Positions 8,734 through 17,188 of a stretch of 64,000 nucleotides of DNA are shown here, one piece after another. This DNA is from Neoaquamicrobium sediminum. GTDB lineage: Bacteria > Pseudomonadota > Alphaproteobacteria > Rhizobiales > Rhizobiaceae. The notes below the pieces were generated by a model, which saw nothing but the letters and a program-made list of their open reading frames with translations, had not been told where the DNA came from and did no database searches. The stretch is taken from positions 62,001 through 126,000 of the forward strand of contig NZ_JABETK010000001.1 of NCBI RefSeq assembly GCF_013240295.1, given 5' to 3'. The position numbers and the translations under genes were made by a program. How positions within the stretch are numbered: the stretch's first letter is position 1; the number at the start of each line of letters is the position of its first letter.

Positions 8734-9138
8734 TCAATCGGGCCGTCCGGCGCCATTCCGCGCCTTTCCCGGCCCTCCCTCGGCGACCATGCCCACTGAA
8801 CGCAGGACATTAAGCACGCCAGCGGCAAACCCCAGAAGCAGGAAGATGATGAGACCCCATGGCGACGTACCCGCCACGCGATCGATCAGCCATCCCAGGC
8901 CCGCCCCCACCGCTATCCCAGCGATGAACTCGCTCGACAGCTTCAGCGCCTGTCCGAAACCGGCCATGCCGCCGGTCGCGGGTTTACTCTCGGTTTCGTC
9001 CCGCGCCGGTTTTCTGGCTGCGAGAGCCGCATCCAGTTCACGGCTGCGGCGGACGAGGTCCTGCTCGCGGTTGGGCGATCCTGCCGCTGCGCCGGGCTTT
9101 TCGTCTCCGGTTTGGTCTGGCCTGTTTGAGCCGGCCAT
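8734..9138 (-). CDS. atpI: F0F1 ATP synthase subunit I / AtpZ-like assembly protein
   Basis: 134-residue protein heading the F0 operon. The N-terminal half is charged and probably cytoplasmic; the C-terminal half has two membrane helices (SSEFIAGIAVGAGLGWLIDR and PWGLIIFLLLGFAAGVLNVLRSV) of the AtpI/AtpZ type, which assists c-ring assembly and may carry magnesium. The central GxGLGWLID and GFAAGVLNV motifs are typical. The chosen start ATG 9138 follows a consensus promoter at 9195-9223 and a GGAGG site. Confidence 0.85.
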   Translation of the reverse strand: MAGSNRPDQTGDEKPGAAAGSPNREQDLVRRSRELDAALAARKPARDETESKPATGGMAGFGQALKLSSEFIAGIAVGAGLGWLIDRVAGTSPWGLIIFLLLGFAAGVLNVLRSVGMVAEGGPGKARNGAGRPD

Positions 9139-9194
9139 CGCGAACCTCCTGCCCGAACAGCCGGTATCGGCTCTCCGCTTTCAAAGTCGCGCGC

Positions 9195-9223
9195 AACATA
9201 GTTAGGGGTATGTCCCCAGTCAA
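9195..9223 (-). promoter_or_regulatory. Sigma70-type promoter of the atp F0 operon
   Basis: On the minus strand, TTGACT (9218-9223) and TATGTT (9195-9200) are separated by exactly 17 bases, 57 bases ahead of the atpI start. This is a near-consensus housekeeping promoter and suits a strongly expressed operon. The start of transcription would be near 9188. Confidence 0.7.
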
Positions 9224-9346
9224 GCCGGGGCGGGACGGCTGGACGGAACTTATTTGCCAAATAATTTCAATTACTTGACCATATGCGACAATGCGTCGTC
9301 AGGCAAAGCCGGGCGGATTGGCGCGAATCCCCGCGCCAAGGCGCCC

Positions 9347-10564
9347 TCAGCTCCAGCCGCCGCCATAGGTGCGATAGAAGATATGGAGGCCGATCTTCTT
9401 CATCTTTTCCATGGTTCGCGCCCAGCCGGGGTGGACATAGGTGGCGTGATAGTGCGTGGCCGAGCCCACCTCGGGAATGAAGATCTTGCCGGCGGTGACG
9501 GCCATGGCGACATCCTGCGCCACCTTGTAGTGAGATGCGCTGCGCACGCGCGGGCGCGAGCCGTCGCAGGCAAACGAGAACTGGCAGCGATTGCGCCAGC
9601 TACGGTTCTGGTAGACCACACCGCAGATCGTCGACGGGTAGGTCGGGTTGCGGACACGGTTGAGGATAACCTGCGCGACGGCCGCCTGGCCTTTGACGTC
9701 TTCTCCGCGCGCCTCGAAATAGATGCCCTCGGCGAGGCACTTCTGCTCCGCAGAAGAGAATACGGTAGCCGGCAGCGGCTTGCTCATCCATTCGTGGTCG
9801 CCTGCCACAACGGGCGGAATGAACCGGCCGGCGGTCTCGTCCTGCTCGTTCTTGAGCAGGCTGGCAAACGGTGAGGCGGTCGCGTAGTCCGGCTCCGGCG
9901 GCGCATAGGCTGTCGCCAGAATGTCGGCCTTCTCATTGGTGACCAGCGAGGCAAGGAAAGCCGGAACGCCGGGGTCGATCTTGTCTTCCTTGATATGGAA
10001 GGCCCCGGCGATCTGGATTTCCTTGCCCTTGATGTCCGGCACCGCGAACGCCATTGCAACCTCCGGCTCGGCCTTGAGGTCGATCAGCGAGCTGGTGCGC
10101 TCGAACACCGAGCCGGCGTTGAACAGCTTCGGCGGCGCCACGGGCGCAACGTTGACGATGCGGCCGCGCTTGTCGGACCGGTTGATGCGCGCCTCGTCAG
10201 GCGTTTCGCTCGTTGCGCCCTTGCCGCGGAAAGCAACCGCGCCAAGACCGGCCGCATTCAGGCCTCCGCCGGAAATCGAGCCCGTTGTCGTGGAATCGAG
10301 AAAAGGCATTTCCGCCTGATGAACGGAGCCGGCGACCGCGCGCTCGACGAAGGAGCCCCAACGCTCTCCGCCCCGCTCGACGCCGGAAACATAGCTGGCA
10401 ATATCCTGGTAGGCGGCCTGGGTCGGCGAACAGACCCAAATGCCGAGACCGACCATGAAAGGAGCAGCGAGGGATCGCATGCTGCCAACGACATCCCGCC
10501 GGCGCAAAACCTTTCGACGCAGCACGAATTTTCTCCAGAAACGCAACCCAACTGAACAGGCCAC
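9347..10564 (-). CDS. SleB-family cell wall hydrolase
   Basis: 405-residue protein with a C-terminal Hydrolase_2/SleB lytic transglycosylase domain (about residues 265-395): QKCLAEGIYFEARGEDVKGQAAVAQVILNRVRNPTYP, then ICGVVYQN and CQFSFACDG, and SATHYHATYVHPGW. The Glu in IYFEARGE is the expected catalytic residue. A basic N-terminus and the hydrophobic segment LAAPFMVGLGIWVCSPTQA suggest a signal anchor, so the enzyme acts on peptidoglycan in the periplasm. The middle is a long linker without recognised domains. An alternative start at ATG 10480 would leave the signal segment at the very N-terminus. Confidence 0.87.
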   Translation of the reverse strand: MACSVGLRFWRKFVLRRKVLRRRDVVGSMRSLAAPFMVGLGIWVCSPTQAAYQDIASYVSGVERGGERWGSFVERAVAGSVHQAEMPFLDSTTTGSISGGGLNAAGLGAVAFRGKGATSETPDEARINRSDKRGRIVNVAPVAPPKLFNAGSVFERTSSLIDLKAEPEVAMAFAVPDIKGKEIQIAGAFHIKEDKIDPGVPAFLASLVTNEKADILATAYAPPEPDYATASPFASLLKNEQDETAGRFIPPVVAGDHEWMSKPLPATVFSSAEQKCLAEGIYFEARGEDVKGQAAVAQVILNRVRNPTYPSTICGVVYQNRSWRNRCQFSFACDGSRPRVRSASHYKVAQDVAMAVTAGKIFIPEVGSATHYHATYVHPGWARTMEKMKKIGLHIFYRTYGGGWS

Positions 10565-10649
10565 GATAGTCAGGCATTAACCTTGATGGAGCGTTAACGG
10601 TGCGGGAAAGACGACATTGTGGCGGCCGCGCCATGCGCGGCAAAGCGCC

Positions 10650-12086
10650 TCAGCGGCGCTTCTTGGCCTTGTTCGCGAATGGATTGTCCGGCGCGCGCAA
10701 TGCCATGCGGATCGGCACGCCCGGCATCTCGAACGTCTCGCGCAGGCCATTGACCAGATAGCGGATGTAGGATTGCGGCATGGCATCCGGCCGCGAACAG
10801 GAGAGGACGAAGCCCGGCGGGCGCGTCTTGGCCTGAGTGATGTATTTGATCTTGAGCCGCCGGCCGGCGACAGCCGGGGGCGGGTGATGCGCGAGCACCC
10901 CTTCCAGCCAGCGATTGAGCTTGCCGGTGGAGACGCGGCGGTTCCAGACGCGGTGCGTCTTTTCGATCGCCTCCATCAGCTTGTCGAGGCCCCTGCCCGT
11001 CTCTGCGGACACAGGCACGGCCTGGAGACCGCGCACCTGCGGCAGCAGCCGCTCGGTCTTTTCGCGCAGCTCGGCCAGAAGTTCCTGCCGGTTCTCGATC
11101 AGGTCCCATTTGTTGAAAGCCAGAACCGGCGCTCGTCCTTCGCGGATGATCAGATCGGCGATCTGCAGATCCTGCTTCTCGAAGGGGATGGTTGCGTCGA
11201 AGACGATCACCACGACCTCGGCGAAGCGGATGGCGCGCAAACCGTCTGCGACGGACAGCTTCTCAAGCTTTTCCTGGACGCGGGCCTTTCGGCGCATGCC
11301 GGCTGTGTCGAAGAGCTTGATGCGACGGCCACGCCAATCCCAGTCGACCGAAATCGAATCGCGCGTGATGCCCGCCTCAGGGCCGGTCAGCAGCCGCTCC
11401 TCACCCAGCAGGGTATTGATAAGCGTCGACTTGCCCGCATTCGGACGGCCGACGACCGCGATGCGCAACGGCTTGGTCGCATCATACTCCGGCACGGACT
11501 CGTCATCGGGATCCTCGATATCCTCGCCGATCAACACACCGGTGGAAGCAACCGCAGCCGGCTCGTCCTCATCGTCGCCCAGCGTACGCTCCTCGCCGAG
11601 CGCCTCGATGATCGCCTCACGCAGATCGGGCATGCCCTCGCCGTGCTCAGCCGAAATCGGAATCGGTTCACCGAGACCGAGTTCCCACCCCTCGAGCATG
11701 CCGCCCTGGGCACCACGTGTCTCCGCCTTGTTGGCAACCAGCACCACGGGCTTGCCCGTACGTCTCACTACTTCGGCAAAGGTGCGGTCATCCGGCATCA
11801 GGCCCGTGCGGGCGTCGATGAGAAACAGGACGAGATCGGCTTCGTCTATCGCGGTTTCAGTCTGGGCGCGCATGCGGCCTTCGAGCGATGACGCGGCGGC
11901 ATCCTCCAGACCGGCGGTGTCGATGACATCGAAGCGAAGATCGAAGAGTTTTGCAGGGTTCACGCGCCGGTCGCGCGTCACGCCCGGCGTGTCGTCAACG
12001 AGCGCGAGCTTGCGCCCGGCAAGCCGGTTGAACAACGTCGACTTGCCGACGTTGGGACGGCCGATGATCGAGACCTTGAAGCGCAT
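10650..12086 (-). CDS. der: Ribosome biogenesis GTPase Der (EngA)
   Basis: 478-residue essential GTPase with two tandem G domains and a C-terminal KH-like domain, acting in 50S subunit assembly. The first P loop is [16 protein letters not shown] near residue 8 and the second [16 protein letters not shown] near residue 211; both DTAG motifs ([10 protein letters not shown] and LFDTAGMRR) and both NKxD motifs (VANKAE, FNKWD) are seen. The C-terminus ends in a basic tail NKAKKRR. Between the G domains is an acidic linker rich in Asp/Glu. The TPR protein gene sits directly upstream in the same direction, 9 bases away; the pairing resembles the yfgM-bamB-der neighbourhood of other proteobacteria without bamB. 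Confidence 0.96.
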   Translation of the reverse strand: MRFKVSIIGRPNVGKSTLFNRLAGRKLALVDDTPGVTRDRRVNPAKLFDLRFDVIDTAGLEDAAASSLEGRMRAQTETAIDEADLVLFLIDARTGLMPDDRTFAEVVRRTGKPVVLVANKAETRGAQGGMLEGWELGLGEPIPISAEHGEGMPDLREAIIEALGEERTLGDDEDEPAAVASTGVLIGEDIEDPDDESVPEYDATKPLRIAVVGRPNAGKSTLINTLLGEERLLTGPEAGITRDSISVDWDWRGRRIKLFDTAGMRRKARVQEKLEKLSVADGLRAIRFAEVVVIVFDATIPFEKQDLQIADLIIREGRAPVLAFNKWDLIENRQELLAELREKTERLLPQVRGLQAVPVSAETGRGLDKLMEAIEKTHRVWNRRVSTGKLNRWLEGVLAHHPPPAVAGRRLKIKYITQAKTRPPGFVLSCSRPDAMPQSYIRYLVNGLRETFEMPGVPIRMALRAPDNPFANKAKKRR

Positions 12087-12095
12087 CCGGATTCG

Positions 12096-12761
12096 TCACG
12101 ACGACGAGCCCGAACCGCGGATCAGTTCGGACATGAGTTCGGCTCGCTGGCGCATGTTCTGAGGTGCGCCCTCGTCATCGATGATCTGGTTGAACAGGGT
12201 TGCGGCATCCTCGGTGCGCCCCTGTTTCCAGGCGGACAGCGCCAGCGCCTCGCGCGCCGAATGGCGCAACGTATTGGTTTCGACCGCCAGCGCCTCGACA
12301 CGGGCCGACACATCCTCGTAGGAACCATGGTCGACCAGAAGCAGCCCGGCGCGCAGCTTGGCCATGTCACGGATCGAGCCCGGCACCGAGCTGTCTGAAG
12401 CAACATTGTCGAAGGCGGCAACCGCGCCTTCGTAGTCGCCCGCCTGGGCCAGCACGGTCGCGCCGCGCATACGCGCGAGAACCGGATAGGCGCCGTGACC
12501 ATCGGCCTCGAGCTGCTCCAGTGCGGCAGTCGCCTCGTCGGTCCGACCTTCGCGGGCCAGGGACAAGGCTTGCGAATAAGCATCGCCCGAGCTGTTGGCC
12601 TGCGTCTGCGTCCAGTAGTCCCAGGCAACCCATGCGGCGGTAACCAGCACCACACCCACCGCGATGGCGATGGTGATGGGGCCGAAACGGTCCCACAGCG
12701 CCTTCGCCTGATCCTGGCGGAGCTCCTGGTTTACTTCGCGAATGAAACTGTCGTCCGACAT
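12096..12761 (-). CDS. YfgM-like membrane-anchored tetratricopeptide repeat protein
   Basis: 221-residue protein: a short cytoplasmic N-terminus (SDDSFIREVNQELRQDQAKALWDRFG), one membrane helix (ITIAIAVGVVLVTAAWVAWDYW, about residues 29-50) and a periplasmic helical-repeat domain with TPR-like units (ALSLAREGRTDEATAALEQL, LAQAGDYEGAVAAFDNVA). This matches the YfgM/UPF0070 layout, proteins that work with the Sec translocon and periplasmic chaperones. It is in an operon with der, as in many proteobacteria. The function is inferred from family and location. Confidence 0.85.
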   Translation of the reverse strand: MSDDSFIREVNQELRQDQAKALWDRFGPITIAIAVGVVLVTAAWVAWDYWTQTQANSSGDAYSQALSLAREGRTDEATAALEQLEADGHGAYPVLARMRGATVLAQAGDYEGAVAAFDNVASDSSVPGSIRDMAKLRAGLLLVDHGSYEDVSARVEALAVETNTLRHSAREALALSAWKQGRTEDAATLFNQIIDDEGAPQNMRQRAELMSELIRGSGSSS

Positions 12762-12976
12762 CGGTCACCGGCGTCTAGGGGAAAATCAGGCCCGGATTTT
12801 CCATATCAGGCCTATATCGGCATGGGTTTTAGCGAAATTTCTTGGCCATGGAAGGGGCTTTGGCAAAAACCGTGATCGCTTAGGGGTGGCAAGACAGCTC
12901 AGCGAGGTCCCACGCGCGCCATATTCGCCTGCGAGGAACGGGAACCCTCAATATGTGTACTGCGTTGCGTCTGCCG

Positions 12977-13960
12977 ATGTCTTCTGTCCGTTATCCCGCC
13001 CTAGCCGTCATCGCCTGCCTGAGCACCGCTACGGCTTTTGCCGATGAAACGCGTGATCGCCCTCTCCAATATGTGATGATCTCCTTCGACGGCGCGGGGC
13101 CGATCGAGCAATGGGAGCGCAGCCGCGCGCTTGCCGAGCGCACCGGTGCGCGATTCACATATTTCCTGTCCTGCGTCTATGCCGTGGCGCGCGAGGATCG
13201 GGCGATATACGAGCCGCCGCGCCATGCGGCGGGCGGTTCCAATGTCGGTTTCGCCGAGTCGCGCGATGAGGCGGCTCAACGCCTCAAACAGATATGGACC
13301 GCACGGGCGGAGGGTCACGAGATCGCGAGCCACGCATGCGGCCATTTCGACGGCGGCGACTGGAGCGCGGCCGACTGGAAGAGCGAGTTCGGACAGTTTT
13401 CGGCACTGCTGACCGATGCCTGGCAGCGAAACGGCATCGGCGAGCGGGAACCCGACGACTGGAAAGACTTCGTCGGAAACGAGATCGTCGGTTTCCGCGC
13501 GCCTTATCTCTCCACCGGGCCGGGTCTCTTCGATGCGCTGGCGCAAACCGGTTTCGCCTATGATGCAAGCACAGTATCGAGCGGACCGGCGATGGCAACG
13601 GAAGGCCCGGTCAGGCGCTTCGCGCTGCCAATGATCCCCGAAGGTCCCAAGGGCCGCGCGGTGATCGCCATGGACTACAACCTCTTCGTGCGTCACTCCA
13701 AAGCCGTAGAGACGGAAGATATAGATGGCGCTTTCGAGGAACGCACGCTCTCGGCACTTCGTGCCGCGCTCGATGCCGAACTCGAAGGCAATCGCGTTCC
13801 GCTGCAGATCGGCCTGCATTTCACGCTTATGAACGGTGGGGCGTACTGGCGTGCGCTGGAGCGTTTCACTGAAGATGCATGCGCGCGGGCCGAAGTGAAG
13901 TGCGTCACGTATCGCGGCTATCTTGACGCGACAGGACCAGCCACGCCCGCCGACGGGTAG
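12977..13960 (+). CDS. Secreted polysaccharide deacetylase (NodB-like)
   Basis: 327-residue exported protein with a signal peptide (ALAVIACLSTATAFADE). NodB-fold motifs are recognisable though divergent: motif 1 is YVMISFDGAGP where SFDDG is usual, motif 2 is HEIASHACGHFDG, which supplies the two metal-binding His, and motif 3 is FRAPYLS. Family members remove N- or O-acetyl groups from chitin, peptidoglycan or exopolysaccharide in the periplasm or outside. The replacement of the second Asp of motif 1 could affect catalysis. The start is taken at ATG 12977; an ATG at 12953 adds eight residues. The gene diverges from the TPR-der operon and converges on the MFS gene with 3 bases between stops. 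Confidence 0.83.
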   Translation: MSSVRYPALAVIACLSTATAFADETRDRPLQYVMISFDGAGPIEQWERSRALAERTGARFTYFLSCVYAVAREDRAIYEPPRHAAGGSNVGFAESRDEAAQRLKQIWTARAEGHEIASHACGHFDGGDWSAADWKSEFGQFSALLTDAWQRNGIGEREPDDWKDFVGNEIVGFRAPYLSTGPGLFDALAQTGFAYDASTVSSGPAMATEGPVRRFALPMIPEGPKGRAVIAMDYNLFVRHSKAVETEDIDGAFEERTLSALRAALDAELEGNRVPLQIGLHFTLMNGGAYWRALERFTEDACARAEVKCVTYRGYLDATGPATPADG

Positions 13961-13963
13961 CGA

Positions 13964-15121
13964 TCAGGTTTGTGGCCTGACGCCGTAGCCAATGATTGCC
14001 GAGAGCAGAAGCGTCGCGGCGGCAAGCAAGGACGGCGCGGTAAAGCTGCCGGTGCGGTCCGCCACGAGCCCTGCAACGATTGGCCCGAGAATCTGACCGA
14101 GCCCGAAGGCCGCCGTCATCAGCGCCAGCACCCGCCGTGGCGCTTCACCGGCCAGTTGGCGCCCGAGTTGCAGCCCAAAGGCGGTGACGGCGATGAACGT
14201 GCCGCCCAACAGAACACCCGCAATCAACGGGCCCGCATACCCGCCGACGCTGACGCTGGCCGCGACGCCAACGGCTTGGACCACGCAGCCAGCGGCAAAA
14301 ATGGTGGCGAGACCGCGCCGCCTGACAGCCTTGCCCCAGAGCCACACGGAGAAGAACCCCGCCAGGCCGGTGGCAAACCAGACCACCGACTCGAACAACC
14401 GTCCCGCATCGCCCTGCCTGACGATGGCAACCAGAAAGGTGGCGGTGACGATGTAGCCAAAACCAAACAGGCCGTAGGCGAGAATGATGCGCACCATTGC
14501 CGGGCTCATCGGCATGGCCGGCTCGGCAACGGGTCGCTGGGCCGCCGCAGGCCCCTTGTCGACCAACCAGAACACCACCGCGAACCCTGCTGCAGACAAC
14601 ACGCCCGACCAGAGCCAGCTCGCCTGCCATTCGGCACCGGCCAGAAGCAGGGCACCGGTCATCACCGACGAGACGGCAATTCCGGCCCCCACACCGCCGA
14701 AATGCCACGCCTGAAGGTCGTTGCGTCCACCCGCCGCCAGCCGCGAGAAGATGATGGTCGACAGGAAGATCATCACGAAGGCGCTTGCGACGCCTGCGAG
14801 GAAGCGGATCGCCAGGAACAATGCGACGCTTTCGGTCAGGCCCATCGCCGCAGCGAGAACCGTGCTGGCGGCAAGGCCGGCCATTGCAATCGCCCGCTCC
14901 CTGCCCTGGCCCCAATTGCCCGCGGCAAGAATGGCGCCGGCGAGGTAGCCTGCATAGTTGGCCGATGCGATCAGCCCGGCGTCGGATGCAGAGAGGCCGA
15001 GACCGTCCATCATGCCGGGCAGGATCGGAGTATAGACGAAGCGGCCGATACCCATGGCGACCGCCATGGCGATCATGCCCGAGATCGCATACGTGACCGG
15101 AGAACGCGCGTGAGAATCCAT
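13964..15121 (-). CDS. YbfB/YjiJ-family MFS transporter
   Basis: 385-residue major facilitator protein with about 12 hydrophobic segments. The N-terminus AISGMIAMAVAMGIGRFVYTPILPGM is the signature of the YbfB/YjiJ group (DUF/MFS_4), and GLSASDAGLIASANYAGYLAGAI follows. The halves are joined near residue 190 by a Pro/Ala-rich loop (GPAAAQRPVAEPAMPMSP). The start is ATG 15121, just before DSHARSPVTYAIS; a longer frame upstream lacks similarity. Substrates of this group are mostly unknown; several are thought to be exporters. Confidence 0.88.
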   Translation of the reverse strand: MDSHARSPVTYAISGMIAMAVAMGIGRFVYTPILPGMMDGLGLSASDAGLIASANYAGYLAGAILAAGNWGQGRERAIAMAGLAASTVLAAAMGLTESVALFLAIRFLAGVASAFVMIFLSTIIFSRLAAGGRNDLQAWHFGGVGAGIAVSSVMTGALLLAGAEWQASWLWSGVLSAAGFAVVFWLVDKGPAAAQRPVAEPAMPMSPAMVRIILAYGLFGFGYIVTATFLVAIVRQGDAGRLFESVVWFATGLAGFFSVWLWGKAVRRRGLATIFAAGCVVQAVGVAASVSVGGYAGPLIAGVLLGGTFIAVTAFGLQLGRQLAGEAPRRVLALMTAAFGLGQILGPIVAGLVADRTGSFTAPSLLAAATLLLSAIIGYGVRPQT

Positions 15122-15207
15122 TGGAGCGGAGCTTACGACCAGCGTGCCGGCGCACAACCGTTTAGCCGCGCTGGTCCACTCGAAAGCCGGTTATGGTGCA
15201 CTGCACA

Positions 15208-15858
15208 TCAAGCTGCGAGCGGCCAGCGCGCCTTGATGAGATGACGTGTCGGATCGCGCAGGCTGTGAATGAGACGCAGTTCCGTAACCCGCCAGACGAC
15301 GGTTCCAACGACCTGCCGGGGAACGGTTCGGCTCCCATAAGCGAGTGCTATGTGGGGCGTGAAGCTATGGGCCTGACGCGGAACATTCAATGCGTCACAG
15401 ATCCGGCCCTGAAAATCGTGCAGGGCCGCAACGCCGCGTCCTCCCGTCAATACTATCGCGCCGGAAGGCGCAAAACTCATGAGGCTGTCGAAGCTGGCGG
15501 GAAACGCTGGGTTGTCCAGCTTTCTGAGTGCCGCGTCCAACCGCACAATCTGTCGCGGCAAAATCTCGTCGAAGGGACCGAAACCCACCAGCGAGACGTG
15601 CCTGCGTTCCCAAGGGATGACGCGGGCCTCCGGATCGGCACCACTCAAAACAATTGGCATCACACGCCGGTCGATTTCCCTGGACGCATGGGCATCGGGA
15701 CATACCGCCAGAAACAGCGGTGCGACCGGAGCCGGCGGCAGGCCCGGTAGATCGAGCTGCTCGGCACCGTGACGCCGAACCGGTGCGGCCGGCGCTCGCA
15801 TCCGTCTGGCGGCCGGCGCCGCTTCGGCAGGCAAGTCGAGGTCGAATGCCAGTTGCAT
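15208..15858 (-). CDS. 2'-5' RNA ligase / 2H phosphoesterase family protein
   Basis: 216-residue LigT-like protein. Two HxS/T-type motifs expected for 2H phosphoesterases are visible, HVSLVGFG near residue 81 and HIALAYG near residue 174, although the second has Ala in place of Thr/Ser. The N-terminal 40 residues are a Pro/Ala/Arg-rich linker. Family members ligate or hydrolyse 2'-5' or cyclic phosphodiester bonds in RNA. The start ATG 15858 gives MQLAFDLDLP; the frame continues upstream without similarity. Stand-alone gene. Confidence 0.78.
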   Translation of the reverse strand: MQLAFDLDLPAEAAPAARRMRAPAAPVRRHGAEQLDLPGLPPAPVAPLFLAVCPDAHASREIDRRVMPIVLSGADPEARVIPWERRHVSLVGFGPFDEILPRQIVRLDAALRKLDNPAFPASFDSLMSFAPSGAIVLTGGRGVAALHDFQGRICDALNVPRQAHSFTPHIALAYGSRTVPRQVVGTVVWRVTELRLIHSLRDPTRHLIKARWPLAA

Positions 15859-15940
15859 CCTACAAATTAGAACAAAACATGAACCTTCTGCAAGAGGCGA
15901 CTTGGTGGTTACACCCGGACCATAGGTGACTGTTTTGTCT

Positions 15941-16291
15941 TCAGCCCTTGAACAGTGCGGCGTAGCGCTCAGGCTTGAAGCCGACCTCGATCCGGCCACC
16001 GGCCTCCAGAACGGGGCGTTTGATCATGGTGGGTTCCGCGAGCATCAGGTCGATGGCCGACCGCTCATCGACACCCGACTTCGCGGCTTCCGGCAGGGCG
16101 CGGAACGTGGTGCTCGACTTGTTCAGCACCTTCTCCCAGCCGACGGCGGCGCACCAGCGTTCCACGGAAGCCCGGTCGATACCTTCGACGCGGTGGTCAT
16201 GAAACCGGTAGTCGACGCCTTCGCTCTCGAGCCAGCGAAACGCCTTCTTCATCGTGTCGCATGTCTTGATGCCGTAGATCGTGGCGGACAT
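15941..16291 (-). CDS. ArsC/Spx-family thioredoxin-fold protein (YffB-like)
   Basis: 116-residue protein of the ArsC reductase superfamily. The motif IYGIKTCDTMKKAFRWLESEG contains a single Cys (no CxxC), followed by YRFHDHRVEGI and the cis-Pro region KRPVLEAGGRIEVGF. This resembles the YffB/Spx-like branch rather than true arsenate reductases; no arsenic resistance genes are nearby. The start ATG 16291 follows AGAGGAGCG. The substrate is unknown; a glutathione-dependent thiol reductase role has been suggested for the family. Confidence 0.85.
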   Translation of the reverse strand: MSATIYGIKTCDTMKKAFRWLESEGVDYRFHDHRVEGIDRASVERWCAAVGWEKVLNKSSTTFRALPEAAKSGVDERSAIDLMLAEPTMIKRPVLEAGGRIEVGFKPERYAALFKG

Positions 16292-16535
16292 CGTACGCTC
16301 CTCTTGCAAGTCCGGAATCATATTTGCCGTGGTCTTTAGGCGGTTTCCGTCTCGATATACAGGTGCGAGGACGCCCCAGCCACCGGGCGCTAGTGCACCT
16401 GAGCTAATGGCGCTGCCACAAAGGCTCGACTAGGCTTCCCATAAACGAAAAAACTCGCGAAGCGATGCAGCAGCAAGTGACGACGAATGCGCAGAACCGT
16501 TCGGGTCGCTCTTGCGCAATAAAGGCCGTAGACTA

Positions 16536-17188
16536 ATGCGCCAAGACGACTACGCCGGCGAGGACAGGGCCGTGAAAATCATCATTGCCGACGACCATCC
16601 CGTCTTCCGCGACGGCATGCGCCGGCTCGTACAGCGCAACATCTCCGACGCCGAAATCTCCGAGGCTGCAGATTTCGGCACGGTGATTGAACTGGCGGCT
16701 ACCGGAGCGCCGGACCTGTTTCTTCTCGACCTCAATTTTCCGGATTTCGTGCTGCCGGATTCGATTGCGCGATTACGCAAGATGTGGCCGCTGGCCTCCA
16801 TCGTGATCGTATCCATGCTGGACGACGACGCCACGATTGAGCGTGTCATGTCGATGGGCGCCGACGGTTTCGTCAGCAAGGCGATCCATCCCCAGATCAT
16901 CGCCGGCGGCGTGCTGGATGTGCTGAACGGCAAGATCGTGGTGATCGGACCACAGGACGGCGGCGACGCCGATCTCCTCGACTATAGCGATGTCGAGCTC
17001 GACAGCCTGCCCCCCGGCAGAGGGAGGTTCTGCGCCTGATCGTGCAGGGAATGACAAACAAGGAGATCGGGCGCGCGCTGGGCATCTCGCCGCACACGGT
17101 CAGGATTCACGCGTCGGCGTTGTTCCGGGCACTCAATGTCACGTCGCGTTCGGCTGCGGCAGCATTGGGGCGCGACCTCGGCTGTTGA
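16536..17188 (+). pseudogene. LuxR/NarL-type response regulator, frameshifted
   Basis: Receiver domain plus LuxR-type HTH. The receiver shows KIIIADDHPVFRDGM (acidic pair), LFLLDLNF (phosphoacceptor Asp), IVSMLDDD and GFVSKAI (Lys). The frame then breaks in a C run at 17010-17015: restoring one C gives [16 protein letters not shown], then [18 protein letters not shown] and an HTH ending at 17188. The missing C is probably a sequencing error. ATG 16536 is used here; GTG 16572, with GAGGA eight bases ahead, starts exactly at the receiver and may be the real start. It faces a hybrid kinase gene whose end it overlaps, so the two probably form a pathway. Confidence 0.85.

Noticed and set aside
10617..11891. 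Long open frame opposite der
   Set aside because: Antisense of two strong GTPase domains; no family resemblance.
13970..15244. A 424-codon open frame opposite the MFS gene
   Set aside because: It lies antisense to a clear 12-helix MFS gene and is rich in His/Arg/Gly as expected for antisense GC-rich DNA.
15941..16291. Arsenate reductase in an arsenic resistance operon
   Set aside because: Single-Cys YffB/Spx-like motif and no ars genes nearby.
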